Source: Nemertoderma westbladi (Eukaryota > Xenacoelomorpha > Nemertodermatida > Nemertodermatidae). Taken from it: DNA of 64,000 bases. Positions 39,374-51,000 of this stretch are shown here, piece after piece (position 1 is the stretch's first letter; each line of letters opens with the position of its first letter). The position numbers and the translations under genes are program-made. Below the pieces are notes generated by a model. It was given only the letters and a program-made list of their open reading frames with translations, had not been told where the DNA came from and ran no database searches. The DNA is taken from NCBI GenBank assembly GCA_032718475.1, contig JAUCBJ010007342.1:28948-92947 (forward strand), written 5' to 3'.

Positions 39374-41344
39374 TCAAGTAATCGCCCAATACACGCAACC
39401 TCGCCACTTCAACTGTGACTCGAACTCATTTACGCCGGGGGTATCTCCCTCTCCGTATACGTCCGTGTATTTGTTCCTCTTACTCTCCTTGTAATCCCAA
39501 CTGAACATCAGATATGAGATATAACCCGTCCCAGTTTTTAGCGTGTTATACTCTCTAAAGTATCCTTGCTCAATAGCCCAAAGCAACAATGGTCTAGTAT
39601 CCACGTATGGCGTAGGCAATCGGTCCTCTTCCGTGGGCATCCCTGCAAAGTCGCTAATGAGGTCATCCCGTACACCGGATCCGATCTTGACGATGCTCTT
39701 ATCCAACACAACGTCTCGCACGGCCTTTGGCAACATCCTAGCTTCTATGCTACAAGCCAGGTCCATGGATTTAACTATCCGTTTTATCATCGCGTGTCTT
39801 TGCGTCGTTCCTTCCGGCATAGGCATCTTCCTATCACTCCTCTGTCGGCTGAAGACATGTAACACGCCATCTGGTGCTCTAATCTGTATCGTCTTTGAAG
39901 TGAGGCTTTGCTGATGGCTTCCTCCTTCATTATCGTAAAACATATATCCATTCTCTTTCAGAGATCGGCTAGTCACGTCCCAATCGTCGAGTAAATCATC
40001 GGTAGGGTTCCAAATTCTCCCGATCGACTTTTCATCATCGAAACTAATAGGTTTACCAGTCCAATTGGTCGCGATATCGGTGTCGGTCTCAAACGTCCCA
40101 ACTCCGATCCATAATCGAATCGTTTTCGTCAGATATCCTCGCAAGATACAAGGTGCGATATCCGTCCCCGCGCGATCCACTTCCTTAAAGTCCGTGATAT
40201 GTGGAGGCACGTTGCGTACGATTTTTTGAACTATTACTTTACGCAACTCGGTTGATTCTAACACATCACCGAAGGTGACCGATGGGAGGAAATCCAGGTT
40301 CGAGATGATCTCCGGGTGTTCAACTATAGGGATCTCGTAAGTTGTCTCCTTCCGGGTCGGTATACTAATAGGAAAACTAGTTGGTCTCGCAACCGGTACT
40401 ATTGCTCCAGTAGAATGGGGCTGAGGTTCTCGCGTCATCTCAACGTGAGGTATCTGTAGTCTCTGCGACAAACGCTGAGCAAAGGTGATACTATCGAAGA
40501 GCTCGGGTGTCATCTCCTTGGGTTCGGTTTGATCGTGGGATATCCAATAGAATGGTAGGCTCGCAAGCCTTCCGCCGAACTCCTCGATCTCGCCTTTCTC
40601 GTACGCCTTGTACGCCCTGTAGAGGCTCAAAGCTTCCCGTTTCTCTTGTGTCGACTTGTTAGACTCGTCCACTACCATGCTGTAGACGTCTGGTTCGACT
40701 AATTTAGGTTCGTAAATAACGATCTCACCCGCGTTCGGTCCACTCATCTTAAATGAATGATACGGATTTGTCAAAGGGTATCCGCCTTCTTGGTAACGTA
40801 GACTTTGGTGGTGTGAACATCGCGCTAATATCGGCTCGGGGTTCTCCGAATTCAACCGCATAGGAATCGCGTTGTCTTGCTCGCGCATACACGCTCCACA
40901 TTTATAAAACAGTTTGTATACGGAAAACGCGTCCTTGGTCTCTGGATCCGCTCCTCGAGCGCGTCTATAAAGATGCATTCCTTCAAATTCGTCTCTAGCT
41001 GCAGGTAAAGGTTCGTTTACCGTCAAATATTGCAGCGTATGATACAATCGGCGTATTTCGGTGTCTGGATCCTCGCAAATGTCGCTAGCGTCGCATAACG
41101 CATCGTAGGGATATAACGCATTGTATTCCGCGCGTAATTCCTCCGTTCTTTTGTTGTATGCGTCCAACCGCTGTCGCGTAACATTCGGGTCCGCCTTGGA
41201 TTTAGCGAGCTTGGCCGTACTCCTAGCCATACTCTCCACTCCAAACACACTAAAGTTTTTAGCTCCATAACGATTGAATGGCGCCTGGTGCTCCTGTTCT
41301 TGCGTAAACCCTTGACGTAACTCTTTATACATCTTCTCCGCCAT
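39374..41344 (-). CDS. Accessory ORF3 of element B
   Basis: 656 residues from ATG 41,344. Homologous to ORF3 of element A over its whole visible length, with blocks YPYDA, GMHLYRRARG, YKCGACM...ARCSHH (Cys/His, about residues 145-175), EGGYP, a VPPHITDF region (about 380) and FYDNEGGSHQ (about 470). Conservation between two diverged elements argues for function. It lies downstream of integrase, where env or other extra genes sit in some LTR elements, but has no signal peptide or hydrophobic segment. The family is not recognised. A candidate splice acceptor lies about 40 nt upstream. It ends in TGA followed by C, with ORF4 continuing in frame. Confidence 0.85.
   Translation of the reverse strand: MAEKMYKELRQGFTQEQEHQAPFNRYGAKNFSVFGVESMARSTAKLAKSKADPNVTRQRLDAYNKRTEELRAEYNALYPYDALCDASDICEDPDTEIRRLYHTLQYLTVNEPLPAARDEFEGMHLYRRARGADPETKDAFSVYKLFYKCGACMREQDNAIPMRLNSENPEPILARCSHHQSLRYQEGGYPLTNPYHSFKMSGPNAGEIVIYEPKLVEPDVYSMVVDESNKSTQEKREALSLYRAYKAYEKGEIEEFGGRLASLPFYWISHDQTEPKEMTPELFDSITFAQRLSQRLQIPHVEMTREPQPHSTGAIVPVARPTSFPISIPTRKETTYEIPIVEHPEIISNLDFLPSVTFGDVLESTELRKVIVQKIVRNVPPHITDFKEVDRAGTDIAPCILRGYLTKTIRLWIGVGTFETDTDIATNWTGKPISFDDEKSIGRIWNPTDDLLDDWDVTSRSLKENGYMFYDNEGGSHQQSLTSKTIQIRAPDGVLHVFSRQRSDRKMPMPEGTTQRHAMIKRIVKSMDLACSIEARMLPKAVRDVVLDKSIVKIGSGVRDDLISDFAGMPTEEDRLPTPYVDTRPLLLWAIEQGYFREYNTLKTGTGYISYLMFSWDYKESKRNKYTDVYGEGDTPGVNEFESQLKWRGCVYWAIT
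40554..40573. repeat. P_B palindrome copy 4
   Basis: Standard 20-mer in ORF3, read as GRLASLP. Confidence 0.85.
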
Positions 41345-41383
41345 CGTATACGAATATATGCGGTTACATATCGTTACGTTTCT

Positions 41384-41413
41384 ACTAGATGAAGCACAAA
41401 ATAGAGGTTAGAT
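41384..41413 (-). promoter_or_regulatory. Candidate 3' splice site upstream of ORF3 (B)
   Basis: On the minus strand ATCTAAC (41,413-41,407) is followed by a pyrimidine-rich stretch (CTCTATTTTGTGCTTCATC) and AG at 41,386-41,385: a textbook branch point, tract and acceptor, in the same relative place as in element A. Confidence 0.55.
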
Positions 41414-41705
41414 GTGAGGTGACTCCAGAGTTTGTTGGTTTTTGGCTCAACTCTGCTCTAAACCCCAACCCATTTTGCCTAATGATTTCGGGTTCGCGTG
41501 ATTTCGCACTGGCTCCTAATCCAAAATTGTGCCGATAAAAAACGAATTCCGGGTAAACTAGCCGCGAGTCTAAAATACTCACCTTTTAATTTCCCAAACT
41601 ACGTTTCCCAAGAAAATAATGCAGTCGAGAATTAATTGGTCAAAATAATAGTAGACACGACTACGTAGAACAAGACCGATTTTCTTTTCCAAAAAAAAAT
41701 TTATC

Positions 41706-41725
41706 GGTAGGCTCGCAAGCCTTCC
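41706..41725. repeat. P_B palindrome copy 5
   Basis: Standard 20-mer in noncoding DNA. Confidence 0.85.
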
Positions 41726-42077
41726 ATCCGCTCTTGTCCTCCCCAATTTTAATTTTATCTAGCTGTATTCTAGAATTTGCTTTCACTGGAGAATCGTTTT
41801 TCTTAAATTTAAATCCAAATAAATGGATTTGTCTAATAATTTTTGAAAAATTGTCTCACTTGTGGGTTCCAAGTGGAATTCCATTCCTACTGTACACACA
41901 ATCCCGCTCCTATGTGATACATAAGGGTACTACCCTCCATGTTCACGTATAAAGACAATGGAATTCCACCGCTGTCTCTATCTACAGTGAAGAGGATTAC
42001 AAATGCACGTACAGTAATACAAATACAAATAACTAAAATACAGTAGGTCTATGTGGCGGCCAACAAAGGTCCCACAT

Positions 42078-43922
42078 CTATTTACTAATATTGGGTGGAG
42101 ATTTGTAGTCTCCTGTCTCGTTTCTAGTCTCCTCAAGGAGTACGAGACGTTGTACAGGTCTGTCTACGGTACGTCCGTCGATAGTCCGTACAGTAACTGT
42201 CCTCACTACGCCAGATGTAGGGTGCGTGGTCAAAATGACTCCAGTCAGCCAAAACCGTCTTCTCAGATTAGCTTCAGCCAATAAGACATGGTCACCACGT
42301 CTTAAACACCGGGTATTTAGATACCAAGAGGTTCTGGTCGAAATAGAGGGCAAATAATATTTCTGCCATATTTCCCAGAATTTATTTGCAAGCAATTGAG
42401 TGATTTTCCAAGCCTTGTTGCCGTATCCGTCACTATCAACGGGTACCGAAATGGGCAACAATGTCGTCGGCGCCTGCATAAGCAGGTGCGCTGGTGTCAA
42501 GGCAAACTGTACGTCGTTATTGTCTGGGATCAAAGCGATCGGTCTGGTATTTAAGATTGCTTCGATTTCTATTAGTAACGTCGTTAGTTGGTCGTCTGTC
42601 AAGATGTGTTGCGTCGGTACGACTTTAGCCATAGCTGTCTTTATTGAGCCAATCAGCCTTTCCCAAACGCCGCCTCTCCACGGACTGTCTGGAGTATTAA
42701 AAACCCAAACAATACGGTGAGGACGTAGTTCCTCGGAAATCTGGTTTTGGTCCAATTTTCTCAAAGCTCTGGTTATCTCGTTCCGTGCACCCACAAAGTT
42801 TGTCCCTTGGTCGCAGTATATGGATTTGACCAATCCACGTCTAGCGATAAATCGCCGTAAGGCTAGGATAAAGGCATTGGTGGACAAGTCTGTCACTCGC
42901 TCTATATGGACAGCTCTGCTGGCCATGCAAGTGAAGATCAATCCCCAACGTTTTACCTGTACCCTTCCGCGTTTCGCGATTATGGGTCCAAAACAGTCTA
43001 TCCCTGTCTCAGTGAAAGGGGGTCTAAACGCCTGTAATCTAGCTAATGGTAGTTCACTCATTTCTTGGTGTCCTATCCTCGCGTGCACCTTCTTACAAAT
43101 AATACAGTTCCGTGTTACCGAACTCAGTGCCTTACTAGGTCTAATCAGTACAAACCTCGAGCGTAAGTGTGATAGACAGTGGTGTCTACCTACGTGTTTG
43201 AGTTGTACATCTGCGTCCAGTATCATAGCGCGCTGTAATTCATGGTGTTGCGGTATGATGATAGGATACCTAAAGTCAAGTGCAAAGTCGATGTTTTGGA
43301 GTCTGGACTTGTGACAATGTAAGCCCCGGTAAATAATCGGACTCCAACTCAAAATCGGTGAAGACTTAATCTGTTTACCTTGTTTGATCGCTGTGAACTC
43401 TCGTGCGAAATATCGCAATTGATAATGTCTAATGATATCAACTTCACAGTGGCCAATTTCCTTTAAGGTAAGTCTTCTAGGAAAGTCGCGTTTGCCTCTG
43501 GCATATTGTCTCAATCGTTTGAGCCATGCTAACTTGCGGCACGCGTCAGTCCATGATCTAGTTAGGTTCACTATCCTGTCTACGTAAGTGTTAGTGACGT
43601 CATCGGGTAAGGTGTAGTCGTAGTGTGGATACTTGTCTGGACTTGGTAGGCCCACGGGCCTTCCGGTAGGTTTATCTGAGTCCCCAAGTACGTCAATCTC
43701 TACGGTCTTACCTTTGCCGTCCGCACCTAATGTGTCGACTGGCAGTAATGGTTTCAACTCTACAGTGTCAGTGTGTTCCTGTGAGCCTGTAAGCTTCCTA
43801 ACCTTAGTCACCACTTTACCTGTAGGTAAGTCAAGTACCTTCTTCGAGCGGAGTGTAATCCCTGTGGCCACCGCTTGTGTCCTTCTGGGCTCCTCCCCGA
43901 GGCGCACCCACGAGGCGGACAC
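42078..43922 (-). CDS. Integrase frame of element B
   Basis: 614 residues carrying the BEL/Pao integrase. An HH...CIICK zinc-binding region (about 240-280) precedes the DDE residues: Asp in GIDCFGP (about 309), Asp in YCDQGTNF (about 371) and Glu in WRGGVWERL (about 418), followed by the C-terminal WQKYYLPSISTRTSWY region shared with element A. It is in the same frame number as the upstream gag-pol but separated from it by 1.1 kb containing stops, so it is not directly fused; the listed start is a GTG, and the real initiation mechanism is unknown. A P_B variant is read as GRPVGLP. Confidence 0.87.
   Translation of the reverse strand: MSASWVRLGEEPRRTQAVATGITLRSKKVLDLPTGKVVTKVRKLTGSQEHTDTVELKPLLPVDTLGADGKGKTVEIDVLGDSDKPTGRPVGLPSPDKYPHYDYTLPDDVTNTYVDRIVNLTRSWTDACRKLAWLKRLRQYARGKRDFPRRLTLKEIGHCEVDIIRHYQLRYFAREFTAIKQGKQIKSSPILSWSPIIYRGLHCHKSRLQNIDFALDFRYPIIIPQHHELQRAMILDADVQLKHVGRHHCLSHLRSRFVLIRPSKALSSVTRNCIICKKVHARIGHQEMSELPLARLQAFRPPFTETGIDCFGPIIAKRGRVQVKRWGLIFTCMASRAVHIERVTDLSTNAFILALRRFIARRGLVKSIYCDQGTNFVGARNEITRALRKLDQNQISEELRPHRIVWVFNTPDSPWRGGVWERLIGSIKTAMAKVVPTQHILTDDQLTTLLIEIEAILNTRPIALIPDNNDVQFALTPAHLLMQAPTTLLPISVPVDSDGYGNKAWKITQLLANKFWEIWQKYYLPSISTRTSWYLNTRCLRRGDHVLLAEANLRRRFWLTGVILTTHPTSGVVRTVTVRTIDGRTVDRPVQRLVLLEETRNETGDYKSPPNISK
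43645..43664. repeat. P_B palindrome copy 6 (paired stem change)
   Basis: GGTAGGCCCACGGGCCTTCC. Relative to the standard form, T and A on opposite stem sides have become C and G, keeping and extending the stem. Confidence 0.8.
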
Positions 43923-45050
43923 CTTTCCACCACCCCTGGGGCCAGTCTGACTGATGTTATTATCAGACCGGGCCGGAGGGTGGCCTGATGCTTCCCGGGT
44001 TCTGTTTTCGGTCCCCCGATCACACCAGCACAGCTCGTCGAACGTGTAGCCAGATGGGCGGCTACTGTCAACTTACTGTGGCCTGACTGTACATTGAGCC
44101 AACTCAAAGTATAACAAAGAGTCAACCGGCAGGTGGACCAGTCGATAGCGATCGAGCACCAAGGTCGCCCTTGGGCCTAACCGACGGTCTTGTCCCATGT
44201 GGGCTTGCGCTACCCAACATTGGAATTTTGACACGTTTTCACCTGCCTCGCCGGCAGTATTTAAAAAACAATACTGTCTGTAGCTCAAAAGCTACTGAAC
44301 AAGTAACCACTTACCAGTCACTGTACACGTGTACTCAACAGATGTTCACAAAATCAAGTACACAATGGTAAGCACAAAATCGAACACATACCATGCACAC
44401 ACAGAAGACAAAATCAGGAAAGACAAAATCGGGGTCAAATCAGAGGGGACAAATTGTATCGACCAAGTAGCAAATCGAGAGTACCTTATTTTACCGACAG
44501 GGTAAAATAACTTTGTGTGCACAAAGTATGCTGGGGCGCAGTAGAGATATGGTCCTACTAATACCAGCGGCGTCTTGTCCAACTGGCAAGGGTTCCCATA
44601 CCCACTCGCAGTGGCCACACATACAATCACGTGTACTCACGTACCCACAGCAACAGAAAACTCAAGACCCGACGGTTTTTCCAATGCCACCAAAGACCAA
44701 TCAGCTGAACATGGAGACAATAACATATAGTATCAAAAAAACGGAACAGCTGACGGTCAATGGAACCATCCAAGCCCCAAGCAAACTGCCACTGATCGCC
44801 CACATACAAAACATAGTTCACGCCACATGAGCCACAAATCACGCCATGCCACCACCCCTACTGTGTACAGGACTGGCAGTACGGCAACAGGCCGACTAGA
44901 CGGTACCACGGCACCATGGCAATTCATGGTTCGTTAGACACGAGGGCCTTAAGTATCTCCCTTGCACTTAGACGACAATTTAACGTGCCCCCGGACCCTC
45001 ACGAGTCCGCCGCCGCCTGCTAAAGGCACCCCTATAGAGACCTCACCTCT
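43923..45050. other. 1.1-kb spacer splitting RNase H from integrase in element B
   Basis: No domain is recognised; open stretches at 43,808-44,125 and 44,073-44,288 on the minus strand match nothing I know. The stretch has GACAAAATC-type short repeats near 44,350-44,440. Element A has no such spacer: its RNase H and integrase frames overlap. Possibly an old insertion such as a solo LTR; CACCT occurs on both sides but the ends are not convincing. Confidence 0.5.
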
Positions 45051-48000
45051 TTAGGTACCTCTGTCGTCCAAAGAAGTCAAATTTGGTACGTCTCTAAACG
45101 TCCGCTCCAATGGGTCTTCTAATGGAGTGTCTAGTAGACAGTCTGGTGAAGCGTCTGGTGAACAGTCTGGTGAGACGTCTGGTGAGACATAGCGCGGAAC
45201 ATCCGGCGAAATGTCCTGTCGTCGGTCCCAAAGTCTGTCTAGCGTAACTTCTGTCAGAAAGTCTGGTCTAAAATCTGGTAGACAGTCTGGTGGACAGTCT
45301 GTCGAGATGTCTGGTGAACAGTCTGGTGAGACGTCCGGTAGACATTCTGTCGAGAGTTCCATCAAACAATCTGGCGAACAATCCGGAGAACAATCTGGTG
45401 TCTCTTCTGGTGAATAGTCTGGCGAGTAATCTGGTGTACAATCCGGCGAAACGTCTGGTGAAATCTCCCGCGGAACATCCGGCGAAAGATTCGTACAAGC
45501 GTCTGGTCGAGTGTCTGGCGAGACGTCTGGCGTAATGTCAGGTCTGGCATCCAGGTCATCAGATTTCGTCCGTCCTTTTTTCCTCTTGACCTTGGCGTTG
45601 GCTTTCGCTTTAGACTTGACAACCTTGTCGAGTTTTATCTCGGCACCCTCTGGTATGGTGTTGGTTGTCGCGTCGAATAACGGTGGCCATTCGTCTGATG
45701 GTCGCTGCAGGAAATCGGGTCCTCTAAACCAAAAGGATTTATTGTCCGGTTTACAAAAGTCAAGTGGTTGCATCCCCCGTGACGCAATGTCAGCTGGGTT
45801 CAGCTTCCCTGGACAGTGACGCCAATCTTGTTTGAGCGACCGGTCTAGTATTTCAGCCCGTCTGTTGGCTACGAAAGTCTTGAACTCGAATGTTTCGTTG
45901 TTTATGTACCAAAGTACCAACGTCGCATCCGTCCAATATGTGACCTTCAAGTTAGCCTCCAGCTCGCGTTGAACTAGACTGACAATATCGGTGGATATCG
46001 TCCCGGCTTGCAGCTCCCCACGAGGTACAGTCATATACTTCAATGGCATTGTTCTAGCCCTTGAAGTAACGAGAGACACATCGTAGCTGTCCGATGTCAC
46101 TTGTCGTCTAAGGTATAAAGTAACCCCCAATCCATCCTTGCTAGCGTCACTAAAGCTGTGAAGCTCTAAATCAGCAGGAAAGGTGGTTTGCAAAGGAAAG
46201 TATACCCTTGGTATGGTATAGTCTTGTAGGAACGTCAGTTGGGCTTCCCAGTCCCTCCATCGCTCAGCTAACTTTTCTGGGATGGGATCGTCCCATTCCA
46301 GTCCGGCTTGCCAAATGCTGCGGAGTATGATCCTGGCATGTAGGATCACTGGACTAATGAAACACAATGGGTCATACAATCGACTCATAGTCGATAAGCA
46401 AGTCCTCTTAGTGAGAGGTCTAGTCTGGTCGTTGGACCTTACACGTACCCTAAAATTGTCGGTGTTAGGGTCCCAACTAAGTCCTAGTACTTTGGTCGTC
46501 GGCAGTGGTTCTAGGTCTAAGTCTAAATCACCTCCGCTACGATCCATCGGGTCAAATGAGTTCACCAGTTCGGGTTCGTTGGAAGCGAACTTCGTCAGGT
46601 GAAATCCGCCCTCAGCGAGACAATCCTGGAGTTGGTGTGCTACGGTTGTAGCGCGCTCCAAGGTGTCACAACTCTTGAGGCCGTCATCCACGTAGAAATC
46701 TCGTTCCACGGTCCGAACTACTTCTGGGTCAAATTGGTCTCGTCTGTCCAATGCTGTCTGCTTCAATGCGTACATGGTGCAGTTGGGGCTGTCCCTGGCT
46801 CCGAATACTCTTACCTGCATTTGGTAAGTTTCTGGCGGAAGTTGTAAGTTTCCGTCCGGATACCAAAGAAACCTCAAACTGTCCCTGTCCCGCTCCAAAG
46901 CCTTAACCTGGTGAAACATGGCCTCTACGTCACAGGTGAAAGCCACTTTGCGTTGTCTAAAATGCATTAGGACTCCCATGAGGTAATTATTCATATTCGG
47001 CCCGTCCATCAGTTCGCTGTTCATAGACATCCCTTGGTAAAGCGCAGCGCAGTCGTTGACTACACGCACCTTGCCAGGTTTGTCCGGGTGTCGAACAAAA
47101 TGATGTGGCAGGTAATATGTCTGGTCTGTAGTTACCTCAGGATTTAACATCCTAATGGCGTATCCCTTTTGGAGATACGTCTGAAGTTGTGCATTGTATT
47201 GCATATGGGCCGTCTCGTCTCGCAACAATCGCTGCCTTATTGATTTGAGTCGCCTCAAAGCAAGCGGGTAATTGTTAACGAGTTTTGGTTGTCCATCGCG
47301 CCACAACATACCAACCTCATAGTGGCCATTCGCGGTCTGGCGAATGGTATCTCTCATAATATTTAATGACCGTTTTTCCTGTTCTGACATAGCGGTCTCG
47401 TAACTACCGGGTTCTGCTGAGTCCTGTTCCAACCATTGTATGGTCCGTTCAGTCAGCAGTCGGTCAAGCGCTGCTTGCACTGCGCCATGGTCCTCGTCCA
47501 CGTCTTCGTCCGCTGCGGTGGCTAGTGTCAATGTGTCTGGTAGGCTCGCAAGCCTTCCGGTGTCACTAGTCGGCGTCGAATTGTCGTGCGGCGGTTTGAC
47601 AACTTCTTGATCTATCGGTAGGCTCGCAAGCCTTCCAAGATCAACGACCGGTGTCGAAGCCTGGTGGGTGGGGTCAATGACCTTCGGATTTTTCGGTAGG
47701 CTCGCAAGCCTTCCAAAATCCTCGTTCATCGAGTCATCCACAGCAACAACCCTCAGGTCTTCAGTAGTCAATACAACCTGGTCTACTGCAAGTAGTTGTA
47801 AGTCAGAGGTCCGTATGGTCGTGTCCAGATCGGTTACGTCAGTATCGGTGGCGTCTGCGTTAGTGACGCAAGTCTGTCGTAGTGCCGTCCGTACAATTGG
47901 ACCACGGGAGTGTGAAGGAGAATTATCTATCGTGTTAGTCAATAAACTACACGTACTCAAAACGTCGTCCTCCTGGTCACTTACCTCTAGTGAACGTATT

Positions 48001-51000
48001 GGTGCTCTAGTATACCAACCTATGGGAGTTCTACATGCGTAGGGGTTGCCCGCTGTAATAACAGATGGGCGTGTCTCCCATACCTGATGTAAGTTAAACT
48101 GGTCTGTCCCAATTAACATCGCAATGGAACGATAATTAACAGGACATTCCGGTATTCCAAGGTGTCGGAAATACTTACGATCTTCCGGAGATTGCTCTGG
48201 CACAGGGCCGAGCAAGTTACTAAAGTCCTTCGTAGCTGCAAAGGTCAAATTTCTTACCGGAAGTAATGAGCGCTCCTCCTTGCTGTGTTCCGCTTTGGAA
48301 AGAAGAGTGTCTAAAGTTAGTTTTACTCTTGTCACAGGAATCGCTCTCTTACCATGCATGCTGCTTACAGTATACTGAGCAGTCTTACCTTGACTCAAGT
48401 CCGTAACTACGTCGGCTACTTGTTCGTCGACATAGCTATGCGATGACGCAGAGTCTAAGATGGCGTATATACGCTTGCTCCCTCGGGTTCCGGTAATCTT
48501 TATAGGAATCACGCTAAACCCTTTCAATTGGTTCTGTGTGAGGAGCGTTATCGATGGCTGTTCCTCACCTGCATGCACGTAGAAAGTGTCGTCTTCCTCC
48601 TCGTCCTCGTCCGATGATCCTGACTGATCCATACAGTCGGTATAAAAGGTACGGATCTCGCGCGGCGCACGCTCCTTATAAAGCGCGTCGCATCTAGCCG
48701 CTTTATCTGGATGCTCTCGTCGAAAGCGTCTGGTCGGAGTATGACTGGTTGTGTGAAGCAACGCGTCATGGTTACGTCCACACAGAGAACATGTATCATC
48801 GCTCGGGCAATCCTTCCGGACGTGTCCTGGCTTCATACATCTCCAACAGGAATCTAGAGATCGGATTTGGAGTCTCCTTTCCTCGATCCCTAACTCTTTA
48901 AAAGCGCGACATCCACGTAGTTTATGTCCGCTATGGTTTCTGCCGTTCCGCTCGCAGTATGAGCATCCCACAAAGTCCGCCGGCAACTGTTGTCGTGGCT
49001 GCGTGGTGCCGATAGGCGTCAGAACTTTAGAAGTCTCAGTAGGGGTGGCGTAAGTAACGGCTTTCGCGTTCGTCGGAAACGGTTTAGTCCGATTCGGCGC
49101 AGAAACAGTTATCCCTTCCGCCGCGATATGGTGATCGGTATAGTTCGATCGAGTCTCGATCACGGCCTCCCGTGAAATAAGTTGATAGACATCGGTGAGT
49201 TTTAATAACCCTCCGGCCTCTTCGCGCTGGTACTCGATGCGTCGCCATTCTCGTCGTAGTCGATGATGAAGTCGACCGATTATTCGAATGAGAACCGTCG
49301 GTGCGTTAGCGTACTCGAGTTGTCCAATGGACCGTAAAGTCCCTATAGCGTTCTTTATTTCGTCCGCGAGTCGTAAAAGGTCGATCGGTCTCGAAATGTT
49401 GCCTCCTCTGCAGAGGTCTTCAATAATGGATTTAGCCATGGCGACATTACCGCCGTAAATCGAATACAAACGGTCGTACGCCAACTCAAAGGCATCGGGA
49501 ACTCCAATAAAGGTTTCCGCTAATCGTTTCGGCTCACCAGACAGAACTTGGAGCAAGTAGTTAAACTTCTCCGTCGAGGTGAAAGCACACTTAGCGATCT
49601 GGGACTCTACGTAGTCTACCAGTGTGCGCCAGTGTTTCGCGTTGCCAGAGAACTTCGGCGGTTGCTGTGCCGGTAATCCGTGTCTAGCCGCGAATTTCGC
49701 AATCTCGCTAACTAAATCCAACTGTCCGCGTCCCTGTTCGGCGGCGTCGTCCAGTCGCTCCCTTCCGCGCGTTGTTCGTCGGTAGGAATTATTAACGGGA
49801 TCTTCTTCTCGATGTGTCGGAGTCCGTCTAGTCTCCTGTTCTCTCCTCGGTGGTCGATGTTGTCTAGGTTGTTCCAACTCCACGCTGGTCCGTGATCGAT
49901 CCGACGGTTGCGCTTCGAGTCGTTCTTCGAGTTGAGCTATTCTGTCCGTCATCTCGGTGAACTGTTTAGCGCTGATCGTTTCCGCTGGTTTCAACGTGGG
50001 TTTCTGTTGGGGTGTTTCTCGTGGAGGATTGTCGATATAGGGGTTCGTCGATCTCTCCTCTCGTTTGCAATCTTCCGCCGCTCCAGTACGGAATATTTCC
50101 CGTTCCGTCGACTCCGAGTCACTAGATGAATCGCTGTCGTCCGGATAAGGTGGTTGGCGGGTTCGTGTCCGGCGTATTATCCTCGATTTCGTCCGTTGCG
50201 GTCCGGAATCTACGGCTCTCCGTTGTTCGGTAGGCTCGCAAGCCTTCCACGAAGTCGTAGGTCTCGCTATACGTTGTCCGATCCCGTGGGTACTACCCAC
50301 CTCCATCCTCCTTCGTAGTTCGGTAGGCTCGCAAGCCTTCCACGAAGTCGTAGGTTGCGTCGAACATTGTGTCAACGGTCGAGTGAAATAGTCGGGTTTC
50401 GTAGTCGGTCTGTAAATAACTGGATTTGCACAGCACGTCACAGGTTTAACTTGTAATGGTTTACTCACCTGTTTAATGGTCATAAACGCAGGTTCCTCTC
50501 TTCCTACAAGTAGACTACGACTTACTGTAGGTGGACTAGTAATGTTACCTGCTAAAATTGGCGATGAAGTCGCCCTAGGTTGCGGTATTTCCGTCACAAC
50601 AAACCTGTTGCCTTGCGTCGAACGCACAGGCGTTATTTCCTTAGGTTTCGTAACGAAGACCGGTTTTATCGGAGTCGTGGGTTTGAGCATAGGAATAACT
50701 TGGGGAAAACGTTTACAGTAATCCTCGACGAACTCCTCTCCTTGATCTATCGCTCCCACGCTTCCTTCCTCGATCCGCTTCTGTATTCCGCGATATCGAG
50801 CTTCCATACGATCCAGGGCAGACAAGTCGTGTCCAGTTCGCGATCTCATAGATCTATCTCTCGCGTCGAGTTCGAGGTCCGCTTGCGCGTTCGCTGTCTC
50901 GCGCGATCTTCGATTCAATTCGAACTGTAGTTGCATCTCCCTTTCGCGTCGATCTGCATCCTGTTGTTGTGCCGCTAATTCCGCTTCCTGTATAGCTAAT

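Larger units (their letters stand above)
41345..42077. other. Noncoding spacer between integrase and ORF3 (B)
   Basis: No gene. Holds the candidate splice acceptor and a P_B palindrome at 41,706-41,725. Confidence 0.65.

Noticed and set aside
37589-41344. Envelope gene in the post-integrase position
   Set aside because: Neither ORF3 nor ORF4 shows a signal peptide, hydrophobic membrane span or glycoprotein-like cysteine pattern; ORF4 has zinc knuckles instead.
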